Made by a program: the position numbers and the translations under genes
Notes under the pieces: generated by a model
The model's input: the letters and a program-made list of their open reading frames with translations, nothing else
Databases searched by the model: none
What the model was told of the DNA's origin: nothing
Shown: piece by piece, positions 44,727 through 51,536 of the stretch
How positions within the stretch are numbered: position 1 is the first letter of the stretch
Layout of the letters: every line of letters starts with the position of its first letter
Assembly (NCBI RefSeq): GCF_001295265.1
Contig: NZ_LJOD01000009.1
Coordinates: 62,001-126,000 of the forward strand
DNA length: 64,000 bases
Reading direction: 5' to 3'
DNA from: Chryseobacterium indologenes
Lineage (GTDB): Bacteria > Bacteroidota > Bacteroidia > Flavobacteriales > Weeksellaceae

Positions 44727-45959
44727 TCAGGATATTTCTTCAAAAGGTTTTAATACTTCTGCTTTCTTAGTCAGCACGGCAAAGACCACTCTTTTAAATG
44801 TATTTTTATATTTTCCCTGAAAGTACTTCTTAAAAAGACCTGCGATTTCTTTGGGGTCATTTTTAAAAACACCGCATCCCCAAGCCCCTAAGATTAATAC
44901 TTCATTTTCTCTGTGCAGGGCAAGGGAAAGCATTTTATCCATTCTCACCTCCATTGCCCCTAATATTTCATTCTGCTTTTCCGGTTCCTGCTTCCTGACA
45001 ATACCTGCATTTACAGCGGGAGAAGTGATGAAATTACATATAACCGGTTTCTCAATCAATTCTCCTTTATCTTTTCTGAAAACGGGTACTTTAGGACTGT
45101 AGATCATCATGTCTGTATAAAAACAGGATTTCATAGCCCGGTGAACCTCGTAATAATACGGAGCCTGAAGCAGGCTTTCATGAAGTCCTGAAGTTCTTGC
45201 CAGGCTTTCTTCCTGCGCTTCTGCTCCGTTGATAAATCCACCACCGGGATTTTTTGCCGAAGCGAAATTAAGGCACATCAGCTTCTCTTGATTTTCTTCT
45301 TCTGCTAGTTGTAAAATAGCTTTCAGTGAGCTGCAGTTCCATGTCTCAAACTTAGTTTCAAAAGTAGCTTGCGGCAGCCGGGTTTCTGCCAATTCTGCAA
45401 GTTTTTCTGAAGAGAACAGAATGGTTTCACGTTTGCTGATTTCCAGCTCCTTTTCTATATCTATTCTTTCGTTGTTTTCGTTTATATAATATTTTCTGAC
45501 AAGGATCTCTAAGGTATCTTTTGCCATTTCTTTATTGGTCATCGTTAGTTTTTTTATATTTAATAATAAATTCTCTACCTCATCGTTGGCAGGTTTTTTA
45601 AAGTCTTTTCCCATAAATACCCTGAGCACTTTAATTTTTCCTACAATGGCTTCATTGAATGTTTCCAGTTCTTCGGATGGAACCCATAGCTCATTATGGT
45701 TTCCGGCTCCTACATTCTGAACAGGATATTGATCTGCGGTTTCTTTAAGCACTTCAAAACCCGTTACAAAGCCAAGATAATTTCCTGCTTCATCCCTGGT
45801 ATTCCACTTTTCAGCAATTTCAGAGGCATAATCTTCATCCAGCACCGGATAAAATATGGGTTGCCATTCCAATCTCGGAGGGAATTTTTTATACCCGCTT
45901 TCCATGATCAGGATCATTTCTTTTTCTCCTACAGGCCTGTAAAGTGTTGTTGTTTTCAT
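44727..45959 (-). CDS. Fusion of crystallin J1-like domain and bacterial PARG (TIGR02452)
   Basis: A 410-residue two-domain protein. The C-terminal domain (about 140-408) is a TIGR02452/DUF2263-type macrodomain with the PARG signature GGG at 239-241 and QEE at 249-251 (spacing of seven, as in bacterial PARG), plus GAWGCGVFKNDP. It should cleave poly- or terminal ADP-ribose. The N-terminal domain (about 1-135, TLYRPVGEKEMILIMESGY, then FPPRLEWQPIFYPV) matches proteins labelled 'ADP-ribosylation/crystallin J1', normally separate. Met140 marks the likely former start of the second protein. Gap to the macrodomain gene upstream is 12 bp. Confidence 0.88.
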   Translation of the reverse strand: MKTTTLYRPVGEKEMILIMESGYKKFPPRLEWQPIFYPVLDEDYASEIAEKWNTRDEAGNYLGFVTGFEVLKETADQYPVQNVGAGNHNELWVPSEELETFNEAIVGKIKVLRVFMGKDFKKPANDEVENLLLNIKKLTMTNKEMAKDTLEILVRKYYINENNERIDIEKELEISKRETILFSSEKLAELAETRLPQATFETKFETWNCSSLKAILQLAEEENQEKLMCLNFASAKNPGGGFINGAEAQEESLARTSGLHESLLQAPYYYEVHRAMKSCFYTDMMIYSPKVPVFRKDKGELIEKPVICNFITSPAVNAGIVRKQEPEKQNEILGAMEVRMDKMLSLALHRENEVLILGAWGCGVFKNDPKEIAGLFKKYFQGKYKNTFKRVVFAVLTKKAEVLKPFEEIS

Positions 45960-45971
45960 TGCTTTTATTTT

Positions 45972-46442
45972 TTATCCGAAGTCGTAAACGTATACTCCGA
46001 GATTGTTTTTCAATAATGTTTTTTCAATAAGAGGTTCTATTTTTTCCCATTTTCCTCCGGCCAGTCCACATCCTATTCTCGGCATGTGGATTGTGGCATT
46101 GATCTGTAGAGCTGCTTCTGCCAGCTTTTCCAGGCATTTTTCCACGGCATCATATCGTATGGGTGGAATTCCCCCTGAACTGGTGATAATTTTGTGCTGC
46201 GCAATCATATTGCTTATCCAGATTCCATCTTCAACCTTTACCAGCTGGATTTCTCCAAGATAAAAATCTTCTCCTTTTTTAAACCATTGTCTGTATTCAT
46301 TTTCCGGCTCTTTCCATTTTTTGGAAATGGCTGTTACAAAACCTTTTCCCCAGCCTCCTATATCGTTGCAGATATGGGCAATTATTTTGTTCCCTTCAGT
46401 TTCCGGAGCTGTAGCGTCACCTTGCATATACTGTATTTTCAT
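45972..46442 (-). CDS. TARG1/Poa1-like macrodomain protein
   Basis: A 156-residue ALC1/TARG-class macrodomain, distinct from the MacroD-type protein of this operon. KIQYMQGDATAP (strand 1), NKIIAHICNDIGGWGKGFV (loop 1) and MPRIGCGLAGGKWEKIEPLI (loop 2) are typical. Related enzymes remove ADP-ribose from glutamate or thymidine, or dephosphorylate ADP-ribose-1''-phosphate, the latter a downstream product of KptA. It lies 2 bp from the SLOG-like gene and 12 bp from the PARG gene. Confidence 0.93.
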   Translation of the reverse strand: MKIQYMQGDATAPETEGNKIIAHICNDIGGWGKGFVTAISKKWKEPENEYRQWFKKGEDFYLGEIQLVKVEDGIWISNMIAQHKIITSSGGIPPIRYDAVEKCLEKLAEAALQINATIHMPRIGCGLAGGKWEKIEPLIEKTLLKNNLGVYVYDFG

Positions 46443-46444
46443 GG

Positions 46445-46855
46445 CTATTCTATTTTTATTTTACCTGAATTCAGGCATTTTTCAATATTTTTCAAGGTAC
46501 CGCTTTTTCTCTTTGGATCTGAATTAAAATCTACACCGAGAAAATGAGTGCACTGTGAGACACCGTAATCATCCCGTTCAGCATCTGAATGGAAACCACC
46601 GGAAAAAGTCCAGCCTGCAGCTTTAGTTTTAAAGGTGTTGATCTTATATCTTGGTTTCATCCCGATATGAAGAATGGTTACTTTTTCGGTTTTATCCTTC
46701 AGGTATTCCATCATTAGGGTATCTGTTCCTGAAAAATCACCTATAATAAACTCACAATCATCAAAGTCTATATTTTTTAGCGGAGTAACATATAATTCAT
46801 GGAATTTCTCCCAAGACAGGTTTCCGTTACCAAATACATATATTTTTTTCATCAT
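46445..46855 (-). CDS. SLOG/Rossmann-like nucleotide-binding protein, 136 aa
   Basis: Small soluble protein that begins KKIYVFGNGNLSWEKF and has GDFSGTDTLMMEYL at about residue 38. The G-D-x-x-G-x-D turn after a second beta strand is typical of SLOG or DprA-like folds that bind nucleotides such as ADP-ribose derivatives. No catalytic residues are evident. Two ATGs, 46855 and 46852, are possible. Lies between the PurA paralog (15 bp) and the macrodomain gene (2 bp). Assignment is by pattern only. Confidence 0.72.
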   Translation of the reverse strand: MMKKIYVFGNGNLSWEKFHELYVTPLKNIDFDDCEFIIGDFSGTDTLMMEYLKDKTEKVTILHIGMKPRYKINTFKTKAAGWTFSGGFHSDAERDDYGVSQCTHFLGVDFNSDPKRKSGTLKNIEKCLNSGKIKIE

Positions 46856-46870
46856 TATCTGTGTTTTTTA

Positions 46871-47941
46871 TTATTTCAGTTGTTTAAAATCTTTTGAATA
46901 CGGAGAATATGATCCGTATATTGTTTCAAATTCAGTATTCAGGTTTCCGTATTTAAATGCTTCCTCTGTCTGATCCAGGCAGGTAACCACAAGGTTCTTG
47001 CGGGTTCCGGAAATATAAGCTCCATCCAGCAGCAGTGCATAATTCAGAAGATCATAATCCAGATCACCGTAACGGAGTTCTTTCTGATATTCATTGAAAA
47101 CACAGGTTTCCTCTTCATTATTTTTTAAAATCAGTTCTCTCTCATTGCTCATCCAGCCGTTTCCGTGGCGAGTGGAATAGCTTCTGGTCACATAATACAT
47201 TTCTATATCTTCAATTTTAAGTCTTCTGCAAATCTCATATGCATTTTTCGAAGTGGTATGTGCGTAAGTCACATTGGGAAATACGCCGTGATCCATATCC
47301 AGCAGAATTCCCTGGCTTCCTTCAAAAATAAGGTTATCAAAAGATTCCAGATAGCTGTAATCAATGATTTTCCATTCGATCTGATCTACTGCATTCAGAA
47401 AAATATCCAGCTCTTCCCGGATCTGGTCCTGATCCATAAATCCATAGAAATAAGCAATTCCTTTCAGCTTTTCAATCAGCATTTTCCGTGGCGCCACAAG
47501 ATCGGCAGCAAATAGTTTATAGGGGCTTTCATGCCTTTTCATTGTTGCTCCGATTCCTTTTCCGCAGGTTCCGTGTTCCAGATTTCTCGCATTGGTCCTG
47601 TTCTGCAAGACATCAAAAGGTGTTGTTACTTTTGCCTGAGGATGAATATACAGTTCTGTATTTCCGTTCTTCTCTTTCAATTCTTCTCTTTCATTCAGCA
47701 TAAATTCCGGATGAATGGTGCAGTGTTCAGAAAAATAAGAGGGTAATCCTCTAAGCGCACCGCTCGCAAAACTGGAATGCACATGCTTTTCATTACCGAT
47801 CATCACGGTATGTGCGGCCTGCTGTCCTCCTGAAAACCTTATGACAATGGAATCCGGGTTCCGGCTTGCCAGAAAATCTGTGGTGATTCCCTTTCCTTCG
47901 TCACCAAAACCCAGTCCTATTACTATTTGTGCCTTTTTCAT
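46871..47941 (-). CDS. Short adenylosuccinate synthetase (PurA) paralog
   Basis: A 356-residue PurA-fold protein, about 70 residues shorter than housekeeping PurA and near the length of archaeal PurA and phage PurZ. P-loop GFGDEGKG (residues 11-18) keeps the catalytic Asp14, and His44 in FSGGQQAAHTV matches the second catalytic residue. FEGSQGILLDMDHG is intact. The IMP/aspartate loop normally bearing several arginines is replaced by KELRYGDLD, and the guanine-binding S-x-G-P region is altered. It may ligate a different nucleotide. It is 3 bp from the VWA gene. Real purine synthesis is not its likely job here. Confidence 0.88.
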   Translation of the reverse strand: MKKAQIVIGLGFGDEGKGITTDFLASRNPDSIVIRFSGGQQAAHTVMIGNEKHVHSSFASGALRGLPSYFSEHCTIHPEFMLNEREELKEKNGNTELYIHPQAKVTTPFDVLQNRTNARNLEHGTCGKGIGATMKRHESPYKLFAADLVAPRKMLIEKLKGIAYFYGFMDQDQIREELDIFLNAVDQIEWKIIDYSYLESFDNLIFEGSQGILLDMDHGVFPNVTYAHTTSKNAYEICRRLKIEDIEMYYVTRSYSTRHGNGWMSNERELILKNNEEETCVFNEYQKELRYGDLDYDLLNYALLLDGAYISGTRKNLVVTCLDQTEEAFKYGNLNTEFETIYGSYSPYSKDFKQLK

Positions 47942-47944
47942 GGT

Positions 47945-48799
47945 TTAAAACATTTGAATATTGTCCAGTCCGCCTGCAATTCCGGTTCCGGAAGCCGTGT
48001 TTTTAAAATGATCACATACAATTCCTTTGATAACATCCGGAATTTCGGTATGATCAGTTATGGATAGACAGTTTTTCCCAAGCAGCTCTTTCCAGCCTTT
48101 ATCTGCTGTTAATGCCTGGCCTGAATGCAGAACACTGATGTGGTAAACTTCATATCTTTTCTGGGCTTCTTTCAACAGCTCTGTATGTGTATAAGTCTGC
48201 TGTCCTGTTCCCATAATTTCTCTTATCGCTGAAGCGGGAAGTACTTTAAGGCATGGCTCATCTCCTATTGTAAACAGCAATCCTTTCTGATTTCTTTTCT
48301 CGAAGGCATCTGTTCTGGTATGAAAAGCAGCAAAATACCATGCCAGAAGATAACTTTCTCCTCCATTTCCTCCGCCTCCGGATTCAATATAGGTGCGGGT
48401 AAGCCACATATCCAGCTCATCATCACCGGATTCAAACTGTCCTACCTGCAACGGGTAGCTGTCACATTCATGATCACCAATTCCCAAAAACAGGAGTGCG
48501 GGATCGGGAACGCCGCCCTGCATAATTCCTCCCATCAGTTTAGGGAGCCCATCTTTGATCAGTTCATGGGGAATATATCCCATACTTCCTGTTACATCCA
48601 GTCCTAAAATAATAGGAACGGAATTCGGGTTAGCTTCAGAATCCCGGGATTCCCTGAAAGAAATTCCTTTCGGATTCATAGATTCGTGTGCCATTCTTTT
48701 AGCATTCTGGGTGAAAATTTCACCGGCTGATTTTGATCCGTACCCAGCTTTTCTGGCTTTCTCGAAACGGGCATGCAGATCGTATTTTGTACCTCCCAT
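47945..48799 (-). CDS. VWA-like protein in the ADP-ribose operon
   Basis: A 284-residue soluble protein with a von Willebrand A-type MIDAS motif: Asp68, Thr70 and Ser72 in ILGLDVTGSMGY. The rest of the fold includes LLFLGIGDHECD and a Gly-rich GGGGNGGES loop; KGLLFTIGDEP provides a later strand. The N-terminus (about 1-45) is basic. Bacterial VWA proteins commonly work with ATPases or as metal-dependent adaptors. It lies 2 bp after a 111-residue coiled-coil gene, and 3 bp before the PurA paralog. Confidence 0.88.
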   Translation of the reverse strand: MGGTKYDLHARFEKARKAGYGSKSAGEIFTQNAKRMAHESMNPKGISFRESRDSEANPNSVPIILGLDVTGSMGYIPHELIKDGLPKLMGGIMQGGVPDPALLFLGIGDHECDSYPLQVGQFESGDDELDMWLTRTYIESGGGGNGGESYLLAWYFAAFHTRTDAFEKRNQKGLLFTIGDEPCLKVLPASAIREIMGTGQQTYTHTELLKEAQKRYEVYHISVLHSGQALTADKGWKELLGKNCLSITDHTEIPDVIKGIVCDHFKNTASGTGIAGGLDNIQMF

Positions 48800-48801
48800 A
48801 A

Positions 48802-49137
48802 TTAAATTGTTTTTCCGAATAAATATTCAAATCTCTTTTTGGTTACTTCCAGCTGAATATTTAAGTTCCTGATGATTAATGATAATTCTATGTCTTTCTG
48901 AACAAATTCTTCGGGATGAAAATCCGCGAAGGTTAAGCTGTTCCTGTCCAGAGGGCTGATATCGATAAGACCTTCCTGCTCACGTTCCAGTCTTTTTATC
49001 CTGAGTTCAATATCCTCCACTGTTCTTCTGTAGATTAATTCTGAATCTTCTCCGATTGTGTGTGCACGGTCTTTTCTGATCTGGTCATTGTTCCTCTGTA
49101 GTGATTCAATGAACCTTGATTTCAATTCGTTTTCCAT
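48802..49137 (-). CDS. Hypothetical coiled-coil protein, 111 aa
   Basis: Helical, strongly charged protein (RTVEDIELRIKRLEREQEGL region) with two probable coiled coils and no signal peptide. It opens the internal segment preceded by the palindromic operator at 49157-49177 and is followed 2 bp later by the VWA gene, with which it probably acts. No family recognised. Confidence 0.75.
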   Translation of the reverse strand: MENELKSRFIESLQRNNDQIRKDRAHTIGEDSELIYRRTVEDIELRIKRLEREQEGLIDISPLDRNSLTFADFHPEEFVQKDIELSLIIRNLNIQLEVTKKRFEYLFGKTI

Positions 49138-49156
49138 ATTGGCTGCATTTGAGTTT

Positions 49157-49177
49157 TTTGTGTTGTTTTAACGCTAA
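49157..49177 (-). promoter_or_regulatory. Palindromic operator, copy 4
   Basis: Halves TTTGTGTTG and TAACGCTAA separated by 3 bp, 20 bp before the ATG of the coiled-coil gene. Shares the TTWGYGTWA half-site with the other three copies. Confidence 0.7.
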
Positions 49178-49217
49178 TTAAAAACGACATAGTTTTTCCT
49201 TTCTGCACAGAGCATTT

Positions 49218-49766
49218 TTAAATGTTGGTATACATTATATCGGTTCTCAATACGTATTTTGTTCCGCTGATCAGGATTTTTCCTTCATGTCTTAACGGAT
49301 GATAGAAAACCAATGCTGATCCTTTCTTTGGTGCTACCGTAAATAAGCATTCAAATTCGGTTTCTCCTCCTTCAAAATCATCATTCAGATAGATCAGGAA
49401 GGTATAGAAACTTTTTTCATTTTCGTTACGGATATAGCTTCCGTCATGATGCATCTTAAATCGTTGTCCCGGAGTATATTTATAAACCCTGAACATTTCA
49501 TTAAAATCGTGAATTTTATAATTTTCATGAACTTCAGGAAGAAAATCATATGCTCTGGTAAATAGCTTTTCTGCCAGATCACGGTCAAAGATCATCAGCC
49601 TGTCATTATTTCTTACCCCTTTACTCATCAGCTGCTTTCCGAACATGGTGATTTTGGCTTCTTCAAAAACTTTTTCTTCAGAATTATCAATACATTCGTC
49701 ACATTCTGCATCTGTAAGGAAATTTTCTATCAAAAAAATCTGTGGATGTAATTCTGTTTTTTTCAT
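49218..49766 (-). CDS. 2OG-Fe(II) oxygenase, prolyl 4-hydroxylase-like
   Basis: Oxygenase of 182 residues from the ATG at 49766 (MKKTELHPQ); a TTG two codons earlier is less likely. The triad His and Asp are in MHHDGSY (about residue 107) and the distal His in YHPLRHEG (about 155), with the 2OG-binding Arg in KYVLRTD. Family members hydroxylate prolines or related groups in proteins. Placed 31 bp after NADAR and 80 bp before the operator-bearing segment of the ADP-ribose operon; target unknown. Confidence 0.9.
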   Translation of the reverse strand: MKKTELHPQIFLIENFLTDAECDECIDNSEEKVFEEAKITMFGKQLMSKGVRNNDRLMIFDRDLAEKLFTRAYDFLPEVHENYKIHDFNEMFRVYKYTPGQRFKMHHDGSYIRNENEKSFYTFLIYLNDDFEGGETEFECLFTVAPKKGSALVFYHPLRHEGKILISGTKYVLRTDIMYTNI

Positions 49767-49797
49767 AATCAATATTCTGCGTTTGGTGATTGTGTTT

Positions 49798-50340
49798 TTA
49801 CCTTCTTAATTCATCCCTGACTTCCATTAATGCAAAACCTAAAAGATTTTCTCCGTTCCACAAAGATGGATCCAGCGCTCTTGAATCTGATTCCAGCATT
49901 CCGATTCCCCAGATGTTATCATATGGGCTGGCTTCTACAAGAATTTTGTCCCCGGTAGATAAAAGAAATGCTTTTAACTTTGGGTTTTGAGAAAATTTTA
50001 AAAAGTTTCCTTTTTTCACAATTTCATATTTATATTCATCCCAAAGTTTCGGATCAAAGTTTTTCACTTTTCTGCCCAAAGACTTTACTTCATTCGGGTT
50101 TTTGGACAGCAGAATTTTTTCCAATATTTTCCTGTCATTAAATAATCTTGCTTTTCCGGCCATCATATAATGTTCTGCCGTGTGATATTCTATTCCTTCT
50201 TCTTTAAAAGAGGCAGGAAACCACTGACTGAAACATGATTTGGTAATTTCCTCTTTTACTGTATGTCCCCAGAAAAATAAAAACTGTAATGCTTCATTTT
50301 TCTGAAATTTTTCTATAATATGCTGTAAGGTGTAATTCAT
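49798..50340 (-). CDS. NADAR-family (YbiA-like) protein
   Basis: About 180 residues, starting at the ATG at 50340 (MNYTLQHIIEKF). NADAR hallmarks: FFWGHTVKEE, YHTAEHYMMAGKA, KILVEASPYDNIWGIGM and LGFALMEVRDELR. NADAR proteins act on N-glycosidic ADP-ribose compounds, including removal of ADP-ribose from guanine and turnover of riboflavin precursors in relatives. It is the first gene of the long operon, directly behind a promoter overlapped by the palindromic operator. Confidence 0.93.
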   Translation of the reverse strand: MNYTLQHIIEKFQKNEALQFLFFWGHTVKEEITKSCFSQWFPASFKEEGIEYHTAEHYMMAGKARLFNDRKILEKILLSKNPNEVKSLGRKVKNFDPKLWDEYKYEIVKKGNFLKFSQNPKLKAFLLSTGDKILVEASPYDNIWGIGMLESDSRALDPSLWNGENLLGFALMEVRDELRR

Positions 50341-50341
50341 T

Positions 50342-50362
50342 ATTGCGTTATTTTTACACAAA
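50342..50362 (-). promoter_or_regulatory. Palindromic operator, copy 2
   Basis: Halves ATTGCGTTA and TTACACAAA (plus strand) separated by 3 bp, just upstream of the NADAR ATG. The ACAAA end overlaps the -7 box. Confidence 0.75.
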
Positions 50363-50391
50363 TTTAAAGGATAATTATTCTAGCTTCCAAA
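50359..50391 (-). promoter_or_regulatory. Promoter of the ADP-ribose operon
   Basis: On the minus strand TTTG (50388-50391) and TAAATTTG (50359-50366) are 21 bp apart, matching the Bacteroidota consensus. It is flanked by operator copies 2 and 3. Confidence 0.7.
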
Positions 50392-50716
50392 TTTATTTGT
50401 GTTTATTTTACGCTAAATAATTTAAACAACTGATTATCAATGAATAAATTTTTAATAAAATATGAGAAGGATTGGGAATGGTTTTAACTGAAATGGGATA
50501 TACCGATTATTTGATCATGAAATTTCAAGGCAGAATAATACCTTCCTCTATCGAATAAGGAGGTCTTTTGATCAGAATGCATGTTTGGTTATAGATCTGA
50601 ATGTATCTTGTATAACAAATTAAAATACGGTGTCAATTAACTATAATATATATCATAGCTTCGGTTAGAAAAACTCCTGTTATTGAATAGAGCTAGATAT
50701 AAATTGAAATAAAGAA
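50362..50716. other. Regulatory intergenic region between Nudix regulator and NADAR operon
   Basis: The NADAR-proximal 60 bp hold promoter and operators. The remaining 300 bp is AT-rich with no gene or repeat recognised. Confidence 0.55.
50396..50416 (-). promoter_or_regulatory. Palindromic operator, copy 3
   Basis: Halves TTTGTGTTT and TTACGCTAA separated by 3 bp, immediately upstream of the -33 element. Centre-to-centre distance to copy 2 is 54 bp, about five helical turns. Confidence 0.7.
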
Positions 50717-51412
50717 TTATTTGATCTCAAAATAAAACCCTTCTTTTTCAAGTTCTTCATATTTTTCCTGGTTAAAAGTAAAGAGCTTGCCAGGCCTGCC
50801 GCTGCCTTCTTTTTTAACGTTATTGGTTTCGTTGAGAAGTCCGTAACTCATGATCTTTTTGCGGAAATTACGGCGGTCTATTTCCTGTCCTATAATTGTT
50901 TTATAAAGGTTTTCAAGGTCTGAAAAAGGGAATTCTTCATTGAGAAGATTAAAACCTATAGGCTGATAACGAATTTTGGTGCGCAATCTTTGCAGCGCGG
51001 TATCAATAATGGTTTTATGATCAAATGCCAGAGACGGAAGTTTATTGACACTGAACCACTGTGCGTCTTCAGCATCAGAATCGGCAAATAATTCATGATA
51101 GGAAGGGTTCACAAGACCTAAATAAGCTACAGAAACAACCCTGTTTCTAGGATCACGCCCTACTTTTCCAAAAGTATAGAGCTGCTCCAGAAAATCAGGT
51201 TTTATACCTGCTTCCTCGTATAATTCTCGCTTTACTGCGGTATCTACATCCTCATCATCCAGAACAAGCCCTCCCGGAAGTGCCCAGCCTCCTTTAAAAG
51301 GCTCAATATTTCTCTTTATTAAAAGGATCTGAAGATCTTTTTTATCAAAATACCCGAAAATAACGGCATCCACAGCCACTTTTATATCCTGTAATTTTTT
51401 TGGAGATTCCAT
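50717..51412 (-). CDS. Nudix-winged-helix regulator (NrtR-like)
   Basis: A 231-residue protein with a Nudix domain (about 1-150) and a C-terminal winged helix (about 160-231, RRNFRKKIMSYGLL and EGSGRPGKLFTF, matching the wing). The Nudix box is complete (Gly48 to Ile70, with RELYEEAGI), so hydrolytic activity may be retained. NrtR-family regulators bind ADP-ribose or related metabolites and repress NAD-metabolism genes. The palindromic operator over its own promoter and at two sites of the adjacent operon make it the likely local regulator. Confidence 0.92.
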   Translation of the reverse strand: MESPKKLQDIKVAVDAVIFGYFDKKDLQILLIKRNIEPFKGGWALPGGLVLDDEDVDTAVKRELYEEAGIKPDFLEQLYTFGKVGRDPRNRVVSVAYLGLVNPSYHELFADSDAEDAQWFSVNKLPSLAFDHKTIIDTALQRLRTKIRYQPIGFNLLNEEFPFSDLENLYKTIIGQEIDRRNFRKKIMSYGLLNETNNVKKEGSGRPGKLFTFNQEKYEELEKEGFYFEIK

Positions 51413-51419
51413 TGATTAA

Positions 51420-51440
51420 TTTGCGTTACGATTACACAAA
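51420..51440 (-). promoter_or_regulatory. Palindromic operator, copy 1 (autoregulatory)
   Basis: Best copy: halves TTTGCGTTA and TTACACAAA separated by CGA, 8 bp before the Nudix ATG. It overlaps the minus-strand -7 box TACCTTTG (51437-51444), so binding should block transcription of the regulator itself. Confidence 0.78.
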
Positions 51441-51444
51441 GGTA
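51437..51444 (-). promoter_or_regulatory. -7 box of the Nudix regulator gene
   Basis: TACCTTTG, exact TAnnTTTG match, 25 bp before the ATG at 51412. Confidence 0.6.
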
Positions 51445-51536
51445 CAATTAATAATAACATAAGAAAAAAAATTTACGGAATAATAAAAAGACCTACCTTT
51501 ATGTTATTAATATAAACCACTTAAAATTAATTAATT

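Noticed and set aside
46856-46870. Short CTGTGTTTTTTATT motif between PurA-like and SLOG-like genes
   Set aside because: Too short a gap and no second arm; not an operator.
49766-49798. Possible fifth operator half-site (CTGCGTTTG near 49777)
   Set aside because: Only one half matches; the second arm does not resemble TWACRCAAA.
50457-50716. Possible extra gene between NADAR and the Nudix regulator
   Set aside because: No open frame with coding character on either strand; left as intergenic.
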